Shown here one piece after another: positions 1 through 11,214 of a stretch of DNA of 64,000 nt. Location: positions 18,930,666-18,994,665 of the forward strand of contig JAPTYO010000005.1 of assembly GCA_036873135.1 (NCBI GenBank). The letters run 5' to 3'. The position numbers were made by a program, and so were the translations under genes. Below the pieces are notes generated by a model. It did no database searches. It saw only the letters and a program-made list of their open reading frames with translations, and had not been told where the DNA came from. Origin of the DNA: Clarkia xantiana subsp. parviflora (Eukaryota; Streptophyta; Magnoliopsida; Myrtales; Onagraceae). The stretch's first letter is position 1. Each line of letters begins with the position of its first letter.

Positions 1-905
1 GTTCAAAACGAAGTTTTTTTCAAAAATATTTTCTCGTCCTTTGTTTAAACTCGAATAGTCGTACTAAACTACACAATTAAACTATTTTCTCAAAAAATAG
101 AATCAAATCTCTTTTAAAACGCTAGCTTATGCGAAGGTTGAAATGAAGATCTTGTCGAAAAAGTGTAATACACATCGGATAAAAAATGAATGACACTTTA
201 AATTTTTTTTTTAAATGCTCATGCATGCTCAAAAGTTAAAATTCTGCAATTTTTTTTTTTTTTTTTTTACAATTTACAACAGTTTACATGAATGGTACAT
301 ATTAAATGCATGCACGAAATGAAAAATCCAATAAAGTTTTTTATAAAAAGAAATGCAAATGCAATGCATGTTTGGAATTCAAAGCTCAACAACTAAGAGA
401 AGATTTATAATCTATCTAAAATCATTTTTCCTAAAACAATGCCTATAAGATGTACATGAAATGCATACTTAAAATGAAATTTCTACAGTTGAGAAAACTT
501 ACAAATTATCTAAAATTTTGTTTTGTATTTGTTTTTTCTTTTAAGGAAGAAAAAAACATTGCACCTTGGTTGCTCAAAAAAAAAATTAGGTGAAAAGAAT
601 GCATATGAGATGCACACAAATAAATACATGATGCAAACTTAAAAATAAAAGTTCTACAACTAAGAAAAAATTACAATAGACCAGAAAGGTTTTTATTGAA
701 AATAATGCATATGAGATGCACATCTTTTGATTAAAAATTCCGGTAAAATATTTTTTAAACAAAGAGCCCTAAAACTAAGAGAGCTTACAATGTATCTAAA
801 AAGTTTTTTTAAAAATAAAAAAATTAATGCATATTGGATGCATTATTAAAAATAAAACAATTCAGGTAAAAAGTTTTTTTTTTTTGAAGTGATGCATATG
901 GGATG
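1..905. repeat. Degenerate AT-rich tandem repeat, left part
   Basis: No gene is visible. Short blocks recur at irregular spacing of about 95-170 bp: a 'ctacaactaagagaa...ttacaa' block (near 385, 480, 649 and 766) followed by a 'gcatatgagatgcac' block and A/T homopolymers. The same blocks resume at 11898 after element A, so this is one old array split by that insertion. It could be a decayed satellite or the inside of an old element. Confidence 0.5.
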
Positions 906-1609
906 TGATGGGTTTCGATATAGCCGTCAGGCCCATTAACGGCGACTAAACGGCGAAGAAGGCCCACTGGGCCCCAAAGAGGCTTAGAAGACCAATAAGA
1001 GGGGACCCTGACAAGGTCGGTCCCGACATACGAGCTGAACGCTCCCGATCCTATGCCTTTAAGTAGGCCCCGATGATATGCCTTTAAGTAGGCCCCGATG
1101 ATATGCCTTTAAGTAGGCCCCGATGATATGCCTTTAATTAGGCCCCGATGATATTCCTTTAAGTAGACCCCGATGAGAATGCTGGCCCTGTCCCGATGAC
1201 GAGGGGCCCCAAGCGGTGACCAAAGGAGATAACTCTGGAGTCCCCGACATCCGTCGGGACTTGCCAGAAGAGCACGAGGCCGAGAAATACGCCCACTATC
1301 AACATAGTGGGGAAGTGGCCGAAAAAGACGTAACGTGGGCTACTGGCCGAGATAAACGGAACGTGGCAGTTATCTCAACAGGTAACTGAGGAGACCCTTC
1401 CCCTATATAAAGGAAGGGGTTACCTCAGGATTGATACGTTCACATACTTACATACAGATACTTGCCAATTTACATCGAGATACTCATTTAAGCATCGGAG
1501 AGGGATTCTGGGTCACCGCCCGGTCTATCCCCTTCTTGCAGGATTACTTGGAGCAAAGGAGTTCAGACTTCCGTCAAGAACGTACCGGAGTTCCAACCGT
1601 GATCCAACA
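906..1609 (+). repeat. 5' LTR of element A
   Basis: The LTR starts TGATGGGTTTCG and ends GATCCAACA. A tandem subrepeat of about 24 bp (core 'cctttaagtaggccccgatg') lies at about 1050-1175 in five copies, one more than in the 3' LTR. A TATA box (CTATATAAAGG) at about 1402-1412 is centred in a long inverted repeat (CTGAGG... / ...CCTCAG). Transcription should start about 30 bp downstream. Confidence 0.95.
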
Positions 1610-1610
1610 T

Positions 1611-1628
1611 TGGCGCCGTCTGTGGGAA
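1611..1628 (+). other. Primer binding site of element A
   Basis: TGGCGCCGTCTGTGGGAA lies one base after the LTR. The first nine or ten bases match the 3' end expected for plant tRNA-Asp; the rest does not obviously fit. The primer assignment is inferred. Confidence 0.75.
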
Positions 1629-1645
1629 CGAAGCGAAAATCAAAA

Positions 1646-3290
1646 ATGGCTTCTACCCGATCGATGGCTGGCAAGCAAAAGAAGAGACAAGGACAATCCA
1701 GTGGTTCCCGTCACCCTGCTAGAAATCTGAATTCAGGGCCGCCGGAACACACTGTTGATCGGAATGATCCCCCCCTGCTGTTTCCCAAACAAGGGGGCAT
1801 CATGATGATCGTGAAGATTCCATTCGAAACTCGTCGGAGAGCCGGGAAGAGATCCCTAGAAGGGACCAGGATGCACCTGCAAAGCCGGACTTGGCAAAGG
1901 TTGTGATGGATGCCATGCCGGTGTTTTTGGAAGCTATGGAGGCTCTCTTGGACCGGAGGGAGGCCGCCAAGAAGAAGGAGCAGGAGTTGCCTCCGCCTCC
2001 GCCGATGGAAAATCGGGACGGGCAGGAGGCCCAGCCCGAGCACCAGGACCAGGGCAAGGAGCCCGCTCGGTCGGAGCAGTTCGTGATTGATGGGCCTGGA
2101 CCTGTGCAGCATAGGATCATTCCTCTCAATGGCCCTATCACCCCTGATCAAGTGGTGAAGATCGTAAACATCTGCATGGGGGACCAGAAGAAGATGATGT
2201 CGGAGCTGAGGGATCGATCTACTCATCCCTTTGTCCCCCGATTGGTGAACACCACTGCCCCGCCGGGACTGGGCATCCCGAAAATCAAGGAGTACGATGG
2301 CGAGGGAGATCCAGTTCGGCATGTCCAGAAGCATGTCATGGCCTGTCTAGGCAGAGCCCCGAATGATGATATAGTGTGTGTTTTGTTCCCAGGCACACTT
2401 GGCGAGAGGGCACTGACGTGGTTCTTCAGCCTTCCCCCAGGATGCATCTCTAGCTGGACCCAGATGCATGATCGCTTCATCCAGCATACCAGGGCCGTCG
2501 ACGTCTCCTGAAAAGCGCGAGGTCCCTGGCTGAGGTGGTACAGAGGCCCGACGAATCGCTGGCGCATTACTACCAGAGGTACACTGCCAGCGTGGCCGAG
2601 ATTGATGAGGAAATGACGGAGGGAGAGACCATCCGTACCTTCATTCGGAACCTGACTGCACCGTATGGTTCCGACCTGATGCACAGCGTGGCTGAGAAGG
2701 CTGTGTGGAACATGGAGGCGCTGTAGAAGAGGGTGAAGCAGCAAATCGACGTCCAGGAGTCGAAGATAGCTGCCGGAGACCTCGACCCTCCAAAATCAAA
2801 CAAGGGGAAGCAGTCGTTCAAACCCTCGGACGATCGCAAGAGGAAAGATAAACCCGAGAACAGTCGGGGTCGAGGCCGTCCCGATCGGAGGGAAGACAAG
2901 CGTTCCTCGAAGTCGGACAAGCGGGAGGACCACTACACCCCTCTCATTTGTTCCATGGGTGCTGTGCTGGCGGTGATGGACTGACAGGGTATCGCTAGGT
3001 ATCCCCCGAAAAAAGATGGAGAGTCCATGGGAGCCCGCACTGATCGTTATTGTCGCTTTCACCGTGCCAACGATCACGACACTAACCATTGTCGGGAGTT
3101 GAAGAAAGATATTGAGAAGCTGATCCAGAAGGGGAAGCTCAAGGAATTTGTGGCTGGACAACGGGGTCGATCCCGTTCCCGGTCCCGATCGCGGTCCCGT
3201 TCCCGATCCCGTGGTCGATCCCCGAAGAAGGATAAGCCCGAGTCTTCCAATGCCCGCAAGGAGAAGCGGGAACTATTAATGTGATTCACG
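1646..3290 (+). pseudogene. gag of element A (broken)
   Basis: Gag would form the virus-like particle. The likely start is ATG 1646. Readable blocks include a proline-rich linker (about 1990-2080), the capsid-like core ('GPITPDQVVKIVNICMG', 'YDGEGDPVRHVQ', 'WFFSLPPG'), a basic tail, a CHHC zinc knuckle (C-x2-H-x4-H-x4-C, about 3050-3095) and an RS-dipeptide run (about 3165-3220). The frame is lost by a 1-bp deletion near 2480-2500 relative to B, then by stops at about 2509, 2724 (TAG) and 2982 (TGA). Several stops fit C-to-T changes of CAG or CGA codons. Element B is the better copy for comparison. Confidence 0.85.
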
Positions 3291-3901
3291 GAGGACTTGC
3301 TGCAGGAGGAGATACTACGGCAGCTCGTGAGGTCTATGCTTCTCAGATTCCCATTGCTGTGGTGCTGGGCAAGAGGGCCCGAAATTGGACTCCGAAAGAA
3401 GAAATGGTGATTCCCTTCTTAGCGGAGGACCTGATAGGTGTGGAGACCCCGCACGATGATGCTTTGGTCATGACCCTGAACGTGGATGGGTACAAGATGA
3501 AGCGAATCCTGATCGATGGAGGGAGCTCCTCCGATATTCTGTTCATGGATGCACTGGAGGCTATGGGAAAAACCAAGAAGGACTTGAAGCCCGCAGACTT
3601 CCCGATGGTCGGATTTTCTGGCTCTACTTCTTACCCGGTGGGGATGATTACGTTACCGGTTGAATTCGGTAGTGGCTGGAAGTCGGAGAAGAGGAACGTG
3701 GAATTCGTGGTGGTCAAGTCCGCGGGGACCTATAATGCAATTATCGGGAGGACCACCATCAACCCGCTGGGGGCAGTTGCCTCAACTGTCCATCAGAAGC
3801 TGAAGTTCCCGACCGACCACGGAATCGGGGAGGTCTAGGGCGATCAGATAGCCTCCAGGAGGTGCTACGTCAATGCCACTTGAAGGAGGAATCGGGAGGC
3901 C
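3281..3901 (+). pseudogene. Protease region of element A
   Basis: This is a retropepsin-like aspartic protease that would cut the polyprotein. It begins with the family block 'VIHGGLAAGGDT'. The active-site segment reads LIDGGSSSDILF, so the catalytic Asp is present and D-G-G replaces the common D-S/T-G. The downstream flap-like 'YNAIIGRTTINPL' block is intact. The frame ends at TAG 3836-3838, and a second stop (TGA near 3881) lies before RT. It sits between the RS tail of gag and RT. Confidence 0.85.
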
Positions 3902-5479
3902 ATGAATGTTTTCCAGACTGATGTTGATCCCCGAGAGGATTTTGGGTGCGCCGCCCCGATGGAAGATTTGAAGGAGGTCGAGATTGATGGGCCTCAGAGG
4001 AAGGTGAAAACCGGGTCTGCTCTGACCGAGGAGACGGCTCGAGAATTGATCGATCTGTTGAAGGAATTCAAGGAGCTGTTTGCCTGGTCCCCGAGTGATA
4101 TGCCAGGAATCATCCTTGATGTGATTACTCACGAGTTGAAGATTGACCCTACGATCAAGCCGATTACACAGAGAAGGCGCCCAATGGGTGCCGACAAGAA
4201 GATCGCAATCCAACAAGAGGTGGGCAGGTTGCTCGATGTTGGGTTCATCAAGGAGCTCCGATTCCAGACCTGGGTCGCCAACCCAGTCCTGTTGAAGAAG
4301 AGCAATGGCAAATGGCGGATGTGTGTTGATATCCGCGACCTGAACAAGGCATGCCCGAAGGATTGCTACTCGTTCCCGAGGATCGACCAGCTGGTGGATG
4401 CCACATCGGGACATGAGCTGCTGAGCTTTATGGATGCCTACTCTGGCTACAATCAGATCAAGATGTCCAAGGAGGATGCCCCCCATACCGCCTTCTATGC
4501 TGATAGTGACATCTATCATTATGATGTTATGCCCTTTGGACTGATCAATGCAGGTGCAACTTACCAGAGGATGGTGAATAAGCTGTTCGGGGATATGTTG
4601 GGGAAAACAATGGAGGCCTATGTGGACGAAATGCTGGTGAAGTCCCGACAGGCCGAGGATCATGTTCACAACTTGGCCACAGCATTCGAGCGGATGAGGC
4701 TCCATCAAGTTCGCTTGAACCCGACCAAGTGTGCCTTCGGAGTGCACTCAGGGAAGTTCCTGGGTTTTATGGTGAGCCAGAGAGGAATCGAGGTGAACCC
4801 TGAGAAGCTGAGGGCAATCGAGGAGATGAAGTCCTCGACGAACCATCGGGAGGTGCAGGTGCTGAATGGCCGATTGGCCGCGATGAATCGCTTCCTGTCC
4901 AAGGCAAGCAACCGATCCATGCCATTCTTTGAAGTGATGAGGGCCAATAAGAAGTTCGAGTGGACTGCCGAGTGCGAGGAAGCGTTCCTGGCACTGAAGC
5001 AGCACCTCCGTACCCTCCCGCCGCTGGCGAAGCCCATCCCAGGCGAGTCACTCTATCTGTATTTGGTTGTTTCTGAATTTGCTGTTAGCTCTGTCTTAGT
5101 GAAAATTATAGAGGGTAGCCAAGTCCCCGTCTATTATGTAAGCAATGCACTCGCCAAATCTGAAATGAATTATCCCGCCGTTGAGAAGTATCTCTATGCG
5201 TTGATTGTTACTGCTCGAAAGCTGAGGCCTTACTTCCACGCGCATGAGATTACCGTTTTGACGAATCAGCCCTTGAAACATTTTTTGAACCGACCTGATG
5301 CGTCGGGGAGATTAGTGAAATGGACAGTCGAGCTTAGTGAGTTCCGCATTCACTTTGCTCCGAGAACGGCTATTAAGGGCCAGGCGTTGGCGGATTTCAT
5401 AGCAGAGTCTACAGCCCCCGATCTAGAAGAAGCGGGCCCTGTAGAGGGGGCAACCACGGAGGTCCCGATAACAGAGTAG
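3902..5479 (+). pseudogene. Reverse transcriptase and first RNase H of element A
   Basis: An open stretch of 525 codons copies the family pattern. Segments in order are PR-RT linker ('FAWSPSDMPG'), RT palm ('RMCVDIRDLNKACPKD', 'PFGLINAGATYQRMVN') and thumb, then the first RNase H ending 'RTAIKGQALADFIAE'. The RT catalytic box reads YVDE instead of YVDD, so the second catalytic Asp is lost. The first RNase H has lost its leading Asp ('LYLVVSEF' where LxxDAS is usual), as in all copies here. It ends at TAG 5477-5479, apparently from a CAG codon. Confidence 0.88.
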
Positions 5480-5851
5480 TCAGAACAGCCCGACACCGAA
5501 AATACTTGGGAGATGTACACCGATGGCTCCTCAAATTCAGAAGGATCGGGAGCAGGTTTCGTACTGATACCACCAGACGGAGGCGAGCCCCTTCGATATG
5601 CCTTGGCCTTGACATTTAGGGCCACCAACAATGAAGCTGAATATGAGGCTCTCATCACTGGCCTCAAGATTGCTAAAGGAACGGGAGTTGGTCACATAAA
5701 GGTGAAGTGTGATGCTAGCCTGATCATGAACCAAGTCAAGGGGCGATACGAAGCAAAGAGCCCGATGATGAAAAAATACCTTCAGGAGGTTCAAACCCTG
5801 AAGGAGAGTTTCAAGAGCTTCGATATTGAAGCGATCCCGAGGTAGGATAAT
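5480..5851 (+). pseudogene. Second RNase H (RVT_3-like) of element A
   Basis: This RNase H would degrade the RNA strand during reverse transcription. Motifs in order are 'EMYTDGSSNSEGSGAG' (first Asp), 'TNNEAEYEALITGL' (Glu), 'VKCDASLI' (Asp) and, after a stop, 'VEADALSK' (last Asp). A second RNase H between the first one and INT is a known mark of the Tat lineage. A TAG at 5843-5845 separates the last catalytic Asp from the rest, and another stop lies just upstream at 5477. Confidence 0.85.
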
Positions 5852-7228
5852 GTGGAAGCAGATGCCTTGAGCAAGTTCGCCTTGGGGGCACCCCTCGATA
5901 AAAGTCGGAAGGTGCATTTCTTGGAGAAGGTGATCCTGTCAACCACCGATCAGTCGGAGGTTTGTGCCATTGAGATCGGATCAGAGGAGCCCACTTGGAT
6001 GACCCCGATAGCCGTGTATCTGACTACGGGGGCAGTCCCCGATGATGAAATAGCAGCCGGAAAAATACGCCGAATCGCGCCCAATTATGTGGTGGTGGAC
6101 AATCAGCTGTACAAAAAGGGGTATTTAACCCCTTATCTGAAATGCGTGGCCGAGCCTGACACAGGTCGGATCCTTAGGGAGGTACACGAAAGATACTTGG
6201 CCTGTCATGAAGGTGCCCGATCCATCTTGAGGAAAGTGTTGAACTTGGGCTATTACTGGCCCTCGATGAACAAGGAGGCAACGATGCTAGTCCGATCCTG
6301 TGACGCTTGCCAGAAGTACGCCCCGAATATCGTGGCTCCAGCTGCCGATATGACGTCCATCAAGAGTGCTTGGCCCTTCTCGCAATGGGGAATCGACTTG
6401 GTGGGACCCCTTCCAGTTGCAAAAGGTCAGTGTCGATATTTAGTTGTGGCTATTGATTATTTTTCGAAATGGATAGAAGCCAAGGCATTGGCCAAGACAA
6501 CGGGGAACCATATCCTCAAATTCCTCCAGACCCATATCATATCCCGATACGGGATCCCCAAGGTGGTGATCAGCGATAATGGCCCTCCGTTTAACGGGGC
6601 CCAGTGGAAGGAGTACTTGGAGGAACTGAAAATTGAGAATCGGACAGCTTCTGTCCATCATGCTCAATCCAATGGACAAGTGGAGTCAGCCAACAAGATC
6701 GTGATGGACGGCCTGAAGAAGAGGGTCCATGCCTTGAAGGGCAAATGGCTGGACGAGCTGGAAAATGTACTTTGGGCTGTTAGAACAACACCCAAACGAT
6801 CGACCGGGGAGACTCCGTTCGGCCTCGTCTATGGCACGGAGGCAGTTGCTCCCGTCGAAATAGCTGTGGCATCCCATCGGACGAGGTATTACGAACCTCT
6901 GTCGAATGATGAAGTGAGGCGTCTAGACTTGGACTTGGTCGAAGAGAAGAGGCGGAATGCCGAGGAGGTCCAGGCTCGGATGCGCTTGGCAACGACCCGA
7001 TATTATAATCGACGAGTCAAGTCTCGACAGTTCTTTGTCGGGGAACTGGTGTGGCTTCGGAACGAATTTACCCTTTTGGATCGGATCAACAAGTTGTCAC
7101 CAAAATGGGAAGGGCCGTATAATGTCGTGGGGATGCCAGCTCGGAATGCGTATAAGTTGGAAGACCTCGATGGCAATGTGTTGAAGCATTCTTATAGTGG
7201 CAAACACTTGAAGAAATATCATGTTTGA
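5852..7228 (+). pseudogene. Integrase of element A
   Basis: The integrase inserts the cDNA into the host genome. An open frame of about 458 codons carries the HHCC zinc domain ('CHEGARS', 'CDACQKY'), a D,D35E core ('WGIDLVGP', 'ISDNGPPF', 'QVESANK') and a C-terminal 'WEGPYNVVGMP' block. It ends 'GKHLKKYHV' with no chromodomain, as expected for Tat. The domain looks intact, but it is cut off from RT by the upstream stops at 5477 and 5843. Confidence 0.88.
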
Positions 7229-8030
7229 TATTACGTCGCCTTCAGTGGTGCAAGCTGTTTATTAAGTCGCCTTCAGTGGTGCAAGTTATGTATTAAGTCG
7301 CCTTCAGTGGTGCAAGTTGTTTATTAAGTCGCCTTCAGTGGTGCAAGTTATTTGTTAAGTCGCCTTCAGTGGTGCAAGTTATTTATTAAGTCGCCTTCAG
7401 TGGTGCAAGTTGTTTATTAAGTCGCCTTCAGTGGTGCAGGTTGTTTATCGTGTTGGGCCATCAATGAATAAAGAGGTTGCTTCCGATTAAATTGCCTTAA
7501 GTGGTGTAGATAAGTTGCCCTAAGTGGCACAATTAAACCGCCTTAAGTGGCGTGGTTCCGCCTTAAGTGGCACGATTAAATCGCCTTAAGTGGTGTTGAT
7601 AAGTTGCCTTAAGTGGCACAATTAAATCGCCTTAAGTGGCGTAGTTCCGCCTTAAGTGGCACGATTAAATGCCTTAAGTGGTGTAGATAAGTTTCCTTAA
7701 GTGGCACAATTAAATCGCCTTAAGTGGCGTGGTTCCGCCTTAAGTGGCACGATTAAATCGCCTTAAGTGGTGTAGATAAGTTGCCTTGAGTGGCACAATT
7801 AAATCGCCTTAAGTGGCGTGGTTCCGCTTTAAGTAGCACGAATAAATCGGCTTAAATGGTGTTGCCTTAAGAGGCACGATTAAATCGCCTTAAGTGGTGT
7901 GGGTAAAATGTCTTAAGTGACGCGTCGAAATTACTCTAAGTGATATGATCGAATTGCCTTAAGTGGCGTAGTTAATTCACCTTAAGTGGTGCAAGGGTAA
8001 TCGGGACCGGAAGGGATTGATATTATAAAG
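7229..8030 (+). repeat. Tandem subrepeats after integrase, element A
   Basis: The first block (about 7229-7440) is seven or so copies of a 31-bp unit, 'taagtcgccttcagtggtgc' plus spacer. The second block (about 7490-7990) repeats 'cgccttaagtggcg' and 'taagtggcacgattaaat' in mixed order. No ORF is credible here. Variable tandem repeats between INT and the antisense ORF are known for Tat elements. Confidence 0.9.
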
Positions 8031-8083
8031 ATCCAAAAGGTTCGCGACAAAAAGGAAATTACAAGGATTTGAAAATAAAGCGA

Positions 8084-10786
8084 TTAAGCTTGATCCTTGG
8101 CAGCGTCGAGGGGAGCAGGGTCCACGAGATCTGTGGCAGAAAGCTCCGGATCGGATCCTGGAATATTGGCCGCGGGAGGATCGGACTCTGAAGGATTAGC
8201 CGCGGGAGGGTCGATCATCGGGGGCTCTGTCGTCGGGATGTCTACACTTGGAGGCTCCACCATGCCTTCAGCACCCACAGTCCCCTCGGTGGTGTTGCCC
8301 CCGTCAGTCTCCTCAGAAAGGCTGAAATACCTCTCCGCGAAGGGGGCGAGAGTCTGAGACTTGGTGAAGTCGATGGCACCACCATACTCCAGATGGAGCT
8401 CCTCGACAGCATTAAGCAGGGTGTTCTCCACCTCCACCGTACAGAACTTCACCGTGTCCGCTTGAAAAGCCTCGGAGCCCCGATAATCCTCCGACCTTTG
8501 GCTCCAGCTTCAGCCAGCTTGGCAGGGAACTCGGCGACCTCCTGTTTCAGCAACCTCTCAAAATCGTGGACCTGCCTCAAGAGGTCCCGAGTCTTCTGGT
8601 TAAGGAGGGCCTGCTCCCTAACCAACTTCCCCTTTGACGACTAGGAGGCAGCCAGATCCTCCTTGAGCTTGGCCAAGACCTCGGGGGCCGCCTTGGCTCG
8701 CTCTTCCTTCAGGGCCTTCTCCAAGGCCAGGATGTACCCAAAAGAGCGGTGCTGGTCCGCCATTTCCTGTGGATAAGAAGGGAAGGTTAGTACATGAGAA
8801 TATCCTACATTATATACTAAGTGTAAAAACAAGAAGCCTTACCTTCACACGGCGAACGGCCATGGCGCGAATGTCCGCGTGGATGACCTCCTGATCCAAG
8901 GAGAGTGGAATCTTCACAGACGGCGGAACTGAACCTGCCAACAGGTGCAGACCCAGTTCCGCTGATACATTGTCCCGACGCAGCGGGACCCCCCGCAATG
9001 ACTCAATCGGGGTCCAGGGAGCCGCCGCCTGGTCGGGGGGTGTAAACTTGATAAAAACTCCCGTCTAAGGGGAGAGGAGGAATGAAGGACTGGATGTCGG
9101 AGGTGCGTGCCTCCGAGCCACCGTGAGAACCCGTCGTCCCTTCGGGAGTCAGGCTCAAGACCGGCGAATGCTGTGCCGGGGGAGATGGGGGCAGCCCTTC
9201 GGGAGTTGGCTCCAACGGGGTCTGCATAACCCCTCGACGACGAACCAGGGGCTGGCCTTCACTTGCCTTCTCGGAAGAACGAGAGATATCCAGGTCCATC
9301 ACCCGACGGAACTGGCCGTCCGTCGGGACGTCTTCAATCCCCGATGCTCCGGGGGCAGGAAGAGAAAGGAGGGGCTCCCGATCGACCTGCAGCTGGAGGA
9401 CGAGAAGCTTCAGAAAGAAAGTCAGGAAGTTGATCAGGATCCTTACACCAGATGACGCAACGGGAGAGGTACTGGTCCTTCCCGTAGTAATTGTAGTAAC
9501 CCGCTTTGAGAATACGGGGAGTTTCTCCTTGCAGGATGCGTTTGATCCCTTCGATCCGGGCTCCCCTATCGGAGGGGATTAACTCCTCGGGAATACGCCT
9601 CCTGTATAATCGAATTGTTAAGCGGAGTTGTTTACCTTCCTCGGGAGTCTTGGTGTTGAAGATCTGCTCCATCTTCTCCACCCGGGCCCGCTTGATTTGC
9701 TCCGAGGTGGGAGGTGCCGATGAGGAGGCGGCCCTCTTTGAAGACTTCCTCTTCCTCGCGGGGCGTGGGACAGCATCAGTCTCCTCCTGCTTAAGCACGA
9801 GATTGGTCAGCAGTGATACATTCTTAGCTGCAAGGATGAAAACGAAAGTACAGTTAAAATATTACCCAAGGAACGATGTTAGAAGGGTCGTCGAAGAGTT
9901 GACCCCCGGAGACGATATCAAGGAGTCGGATCCCGGCCAGAACCAGGTCCCGCTCCACGAGGGAATTGGCATCGAGGCGAACGAAAGAATCCCCCCAACG
10001 GTAAAGTTGGATGCAGTGGAGAATCTGGAAATCCTCATCGGAGTAAGTGTGAAAAGCGGGAGCAGGGTCCGCTTCAACCTCCCATCGGGGCCACGGGATG
10101 GAGCTGTTCTGGATGAAGAAATAACTCTTCTTCCAGCCGCTATTGTCGGGCCCCGAGTCAGTAATCAGCCCCCGACCTTTGGCAACCTTCCATGTGTCAC
10201 CAGTCCAGCTACATCGGGAGAGCTGCGCCTTGCTCCACTTAGGCATCCGCGGGTAGAAGGCACAGACCCCGACGTCATTGCACTTCAGTCCATCGAAGGT
10301 CCGGAAGAGTCGGAGGCTATAGGGCCATTGTTGGCGGAGGCAAAGGACGCGGAAGGCATTCCACACGCGGATGGCATGGGGGGAGAAGGTAGTCGGATGT
10401 GTTTTGTAATATTTGCACATCTCGACCATGTCACCACAGAAGGGGAAGCGAATCCCTGCCGATATTTGCCCGGTGGAGACAAATACCTCCCCTTCCTGGG
10501 GACGAGTCACCGCAGAGTCACCCGGGACGCGAGGCCAAGGAAAAGGGAAGCGAGGATCCCGGGTCGAAGTAATGCACCCCTCCCGGAGAGCTGCATCGTA
10601 GGCGGTGTCTGAAATCTCATTACAAGCATAATCGAACTTAAAGGGTTTCCTCCCCCCGGAACTTGATTCACCGTCTAGAAAAGGCACAGATGATTTCCGC
10701 AAAAGTCCGGGTAAGTTGATTGAGATAAAAGGAAAACTATGCTAACAAGTTTCTTCGGAATCGATGGAGGAAATCTTACCAGACAT
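8084..10786 (-). pseudogene. Antisense extra ORF (aORF) of element A, spliced, degenerate
   Basis: Four coding segments run opposite to the element. The start is ATG 10784-10786 plus one base (10780-10786), then a GTAAG intron, an exon at about 9866-10674 (block 'GCITSTRDPRFPF', 'RFPFCGDMVEM', 'HAIRVWNAF'), an exon at about 8843-9827 (starting near 'VLKQEETDAV') and an exon at 8084-8766 (acidic/proline-rich end '...DAAKDQA'). The second exon resembles the Pfam family called putative gypsy type transposon (PF04195, from memory). Frameshifts near 9335 and 9003 and a TAG at 8641-8643 break it. Its role is unknown. Element B carries the open version. Confidence 0.75.
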
Positions 10787-10933
10787 GTTGAATCGGAGAA
10801 GAAAGGATGATCTTGATGGTCGGAGACCTTGGTCGCCGGAGTGCTGATCAGAGACTAGAAAGGAGAGCTCGAACTTTTGAAAACACAGAGAATGAAACGG
10901 TAGAGAATAACTGAATAGTGCCAAGATTTGGGT

Positions 10934-10940
10934 TTTTATA
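10934..10940 (-). promoter_or_regulatory. TATA box of the antisense ORF, element A
   Basis: TATAAAA on the minus strand lies about 150 bp upstream of the antisense ATG at 10786. The same arrangement occurs in B, C and D, which supports a real antisense promoter. Confidence 0.55.
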
Positions 10941-11200
10941 GTTGAGAGGATAGGCAAATAGACGTTGCGATCTGGACCATTGAAGATGAAGCGCCTCAAC
11001 CTGAATCGTCGAAACACTAGGGACAAAACGGCTATAAAGCGCTTTTTCAGAAAAGCAGGCACGGGCACTAAATCCGTCACTTCATCACTCATCGCATTTA
11101 ATAGTTGAGTAATCGAGAAATCTTTTCGGATCCGGTGGTTATCCTCGGAATATCGAGAGGCTCGGAGATTGGAAGACACGACGAACTATAAGTCCCCCGT

Positions 11201-11214
11201 GTCTTGGGGGCAAA
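11201..11214 (+). other. Polypurine tract of element A
   Basis: GTCTTGGGGGCAAA lies directly before the 3' LTR. The same tract precedes the 3' LTRs of B and C. It would prime plus-strand DNA synthesis. Confidence 0.8.

Noticed and set aside
1711..2334. Minus-strand ORF of 207 codons opposite gag of A
   Set aside because: A shadow of the gag frame. The sense frame has clear conserved blocks and this one has none.
7229..7990. CRISPR-like regular repeats
   Set aside because: The repeats are head to tail without unique spacers, lie in a plant retrotransposon, and are typical 3' subrepeats.
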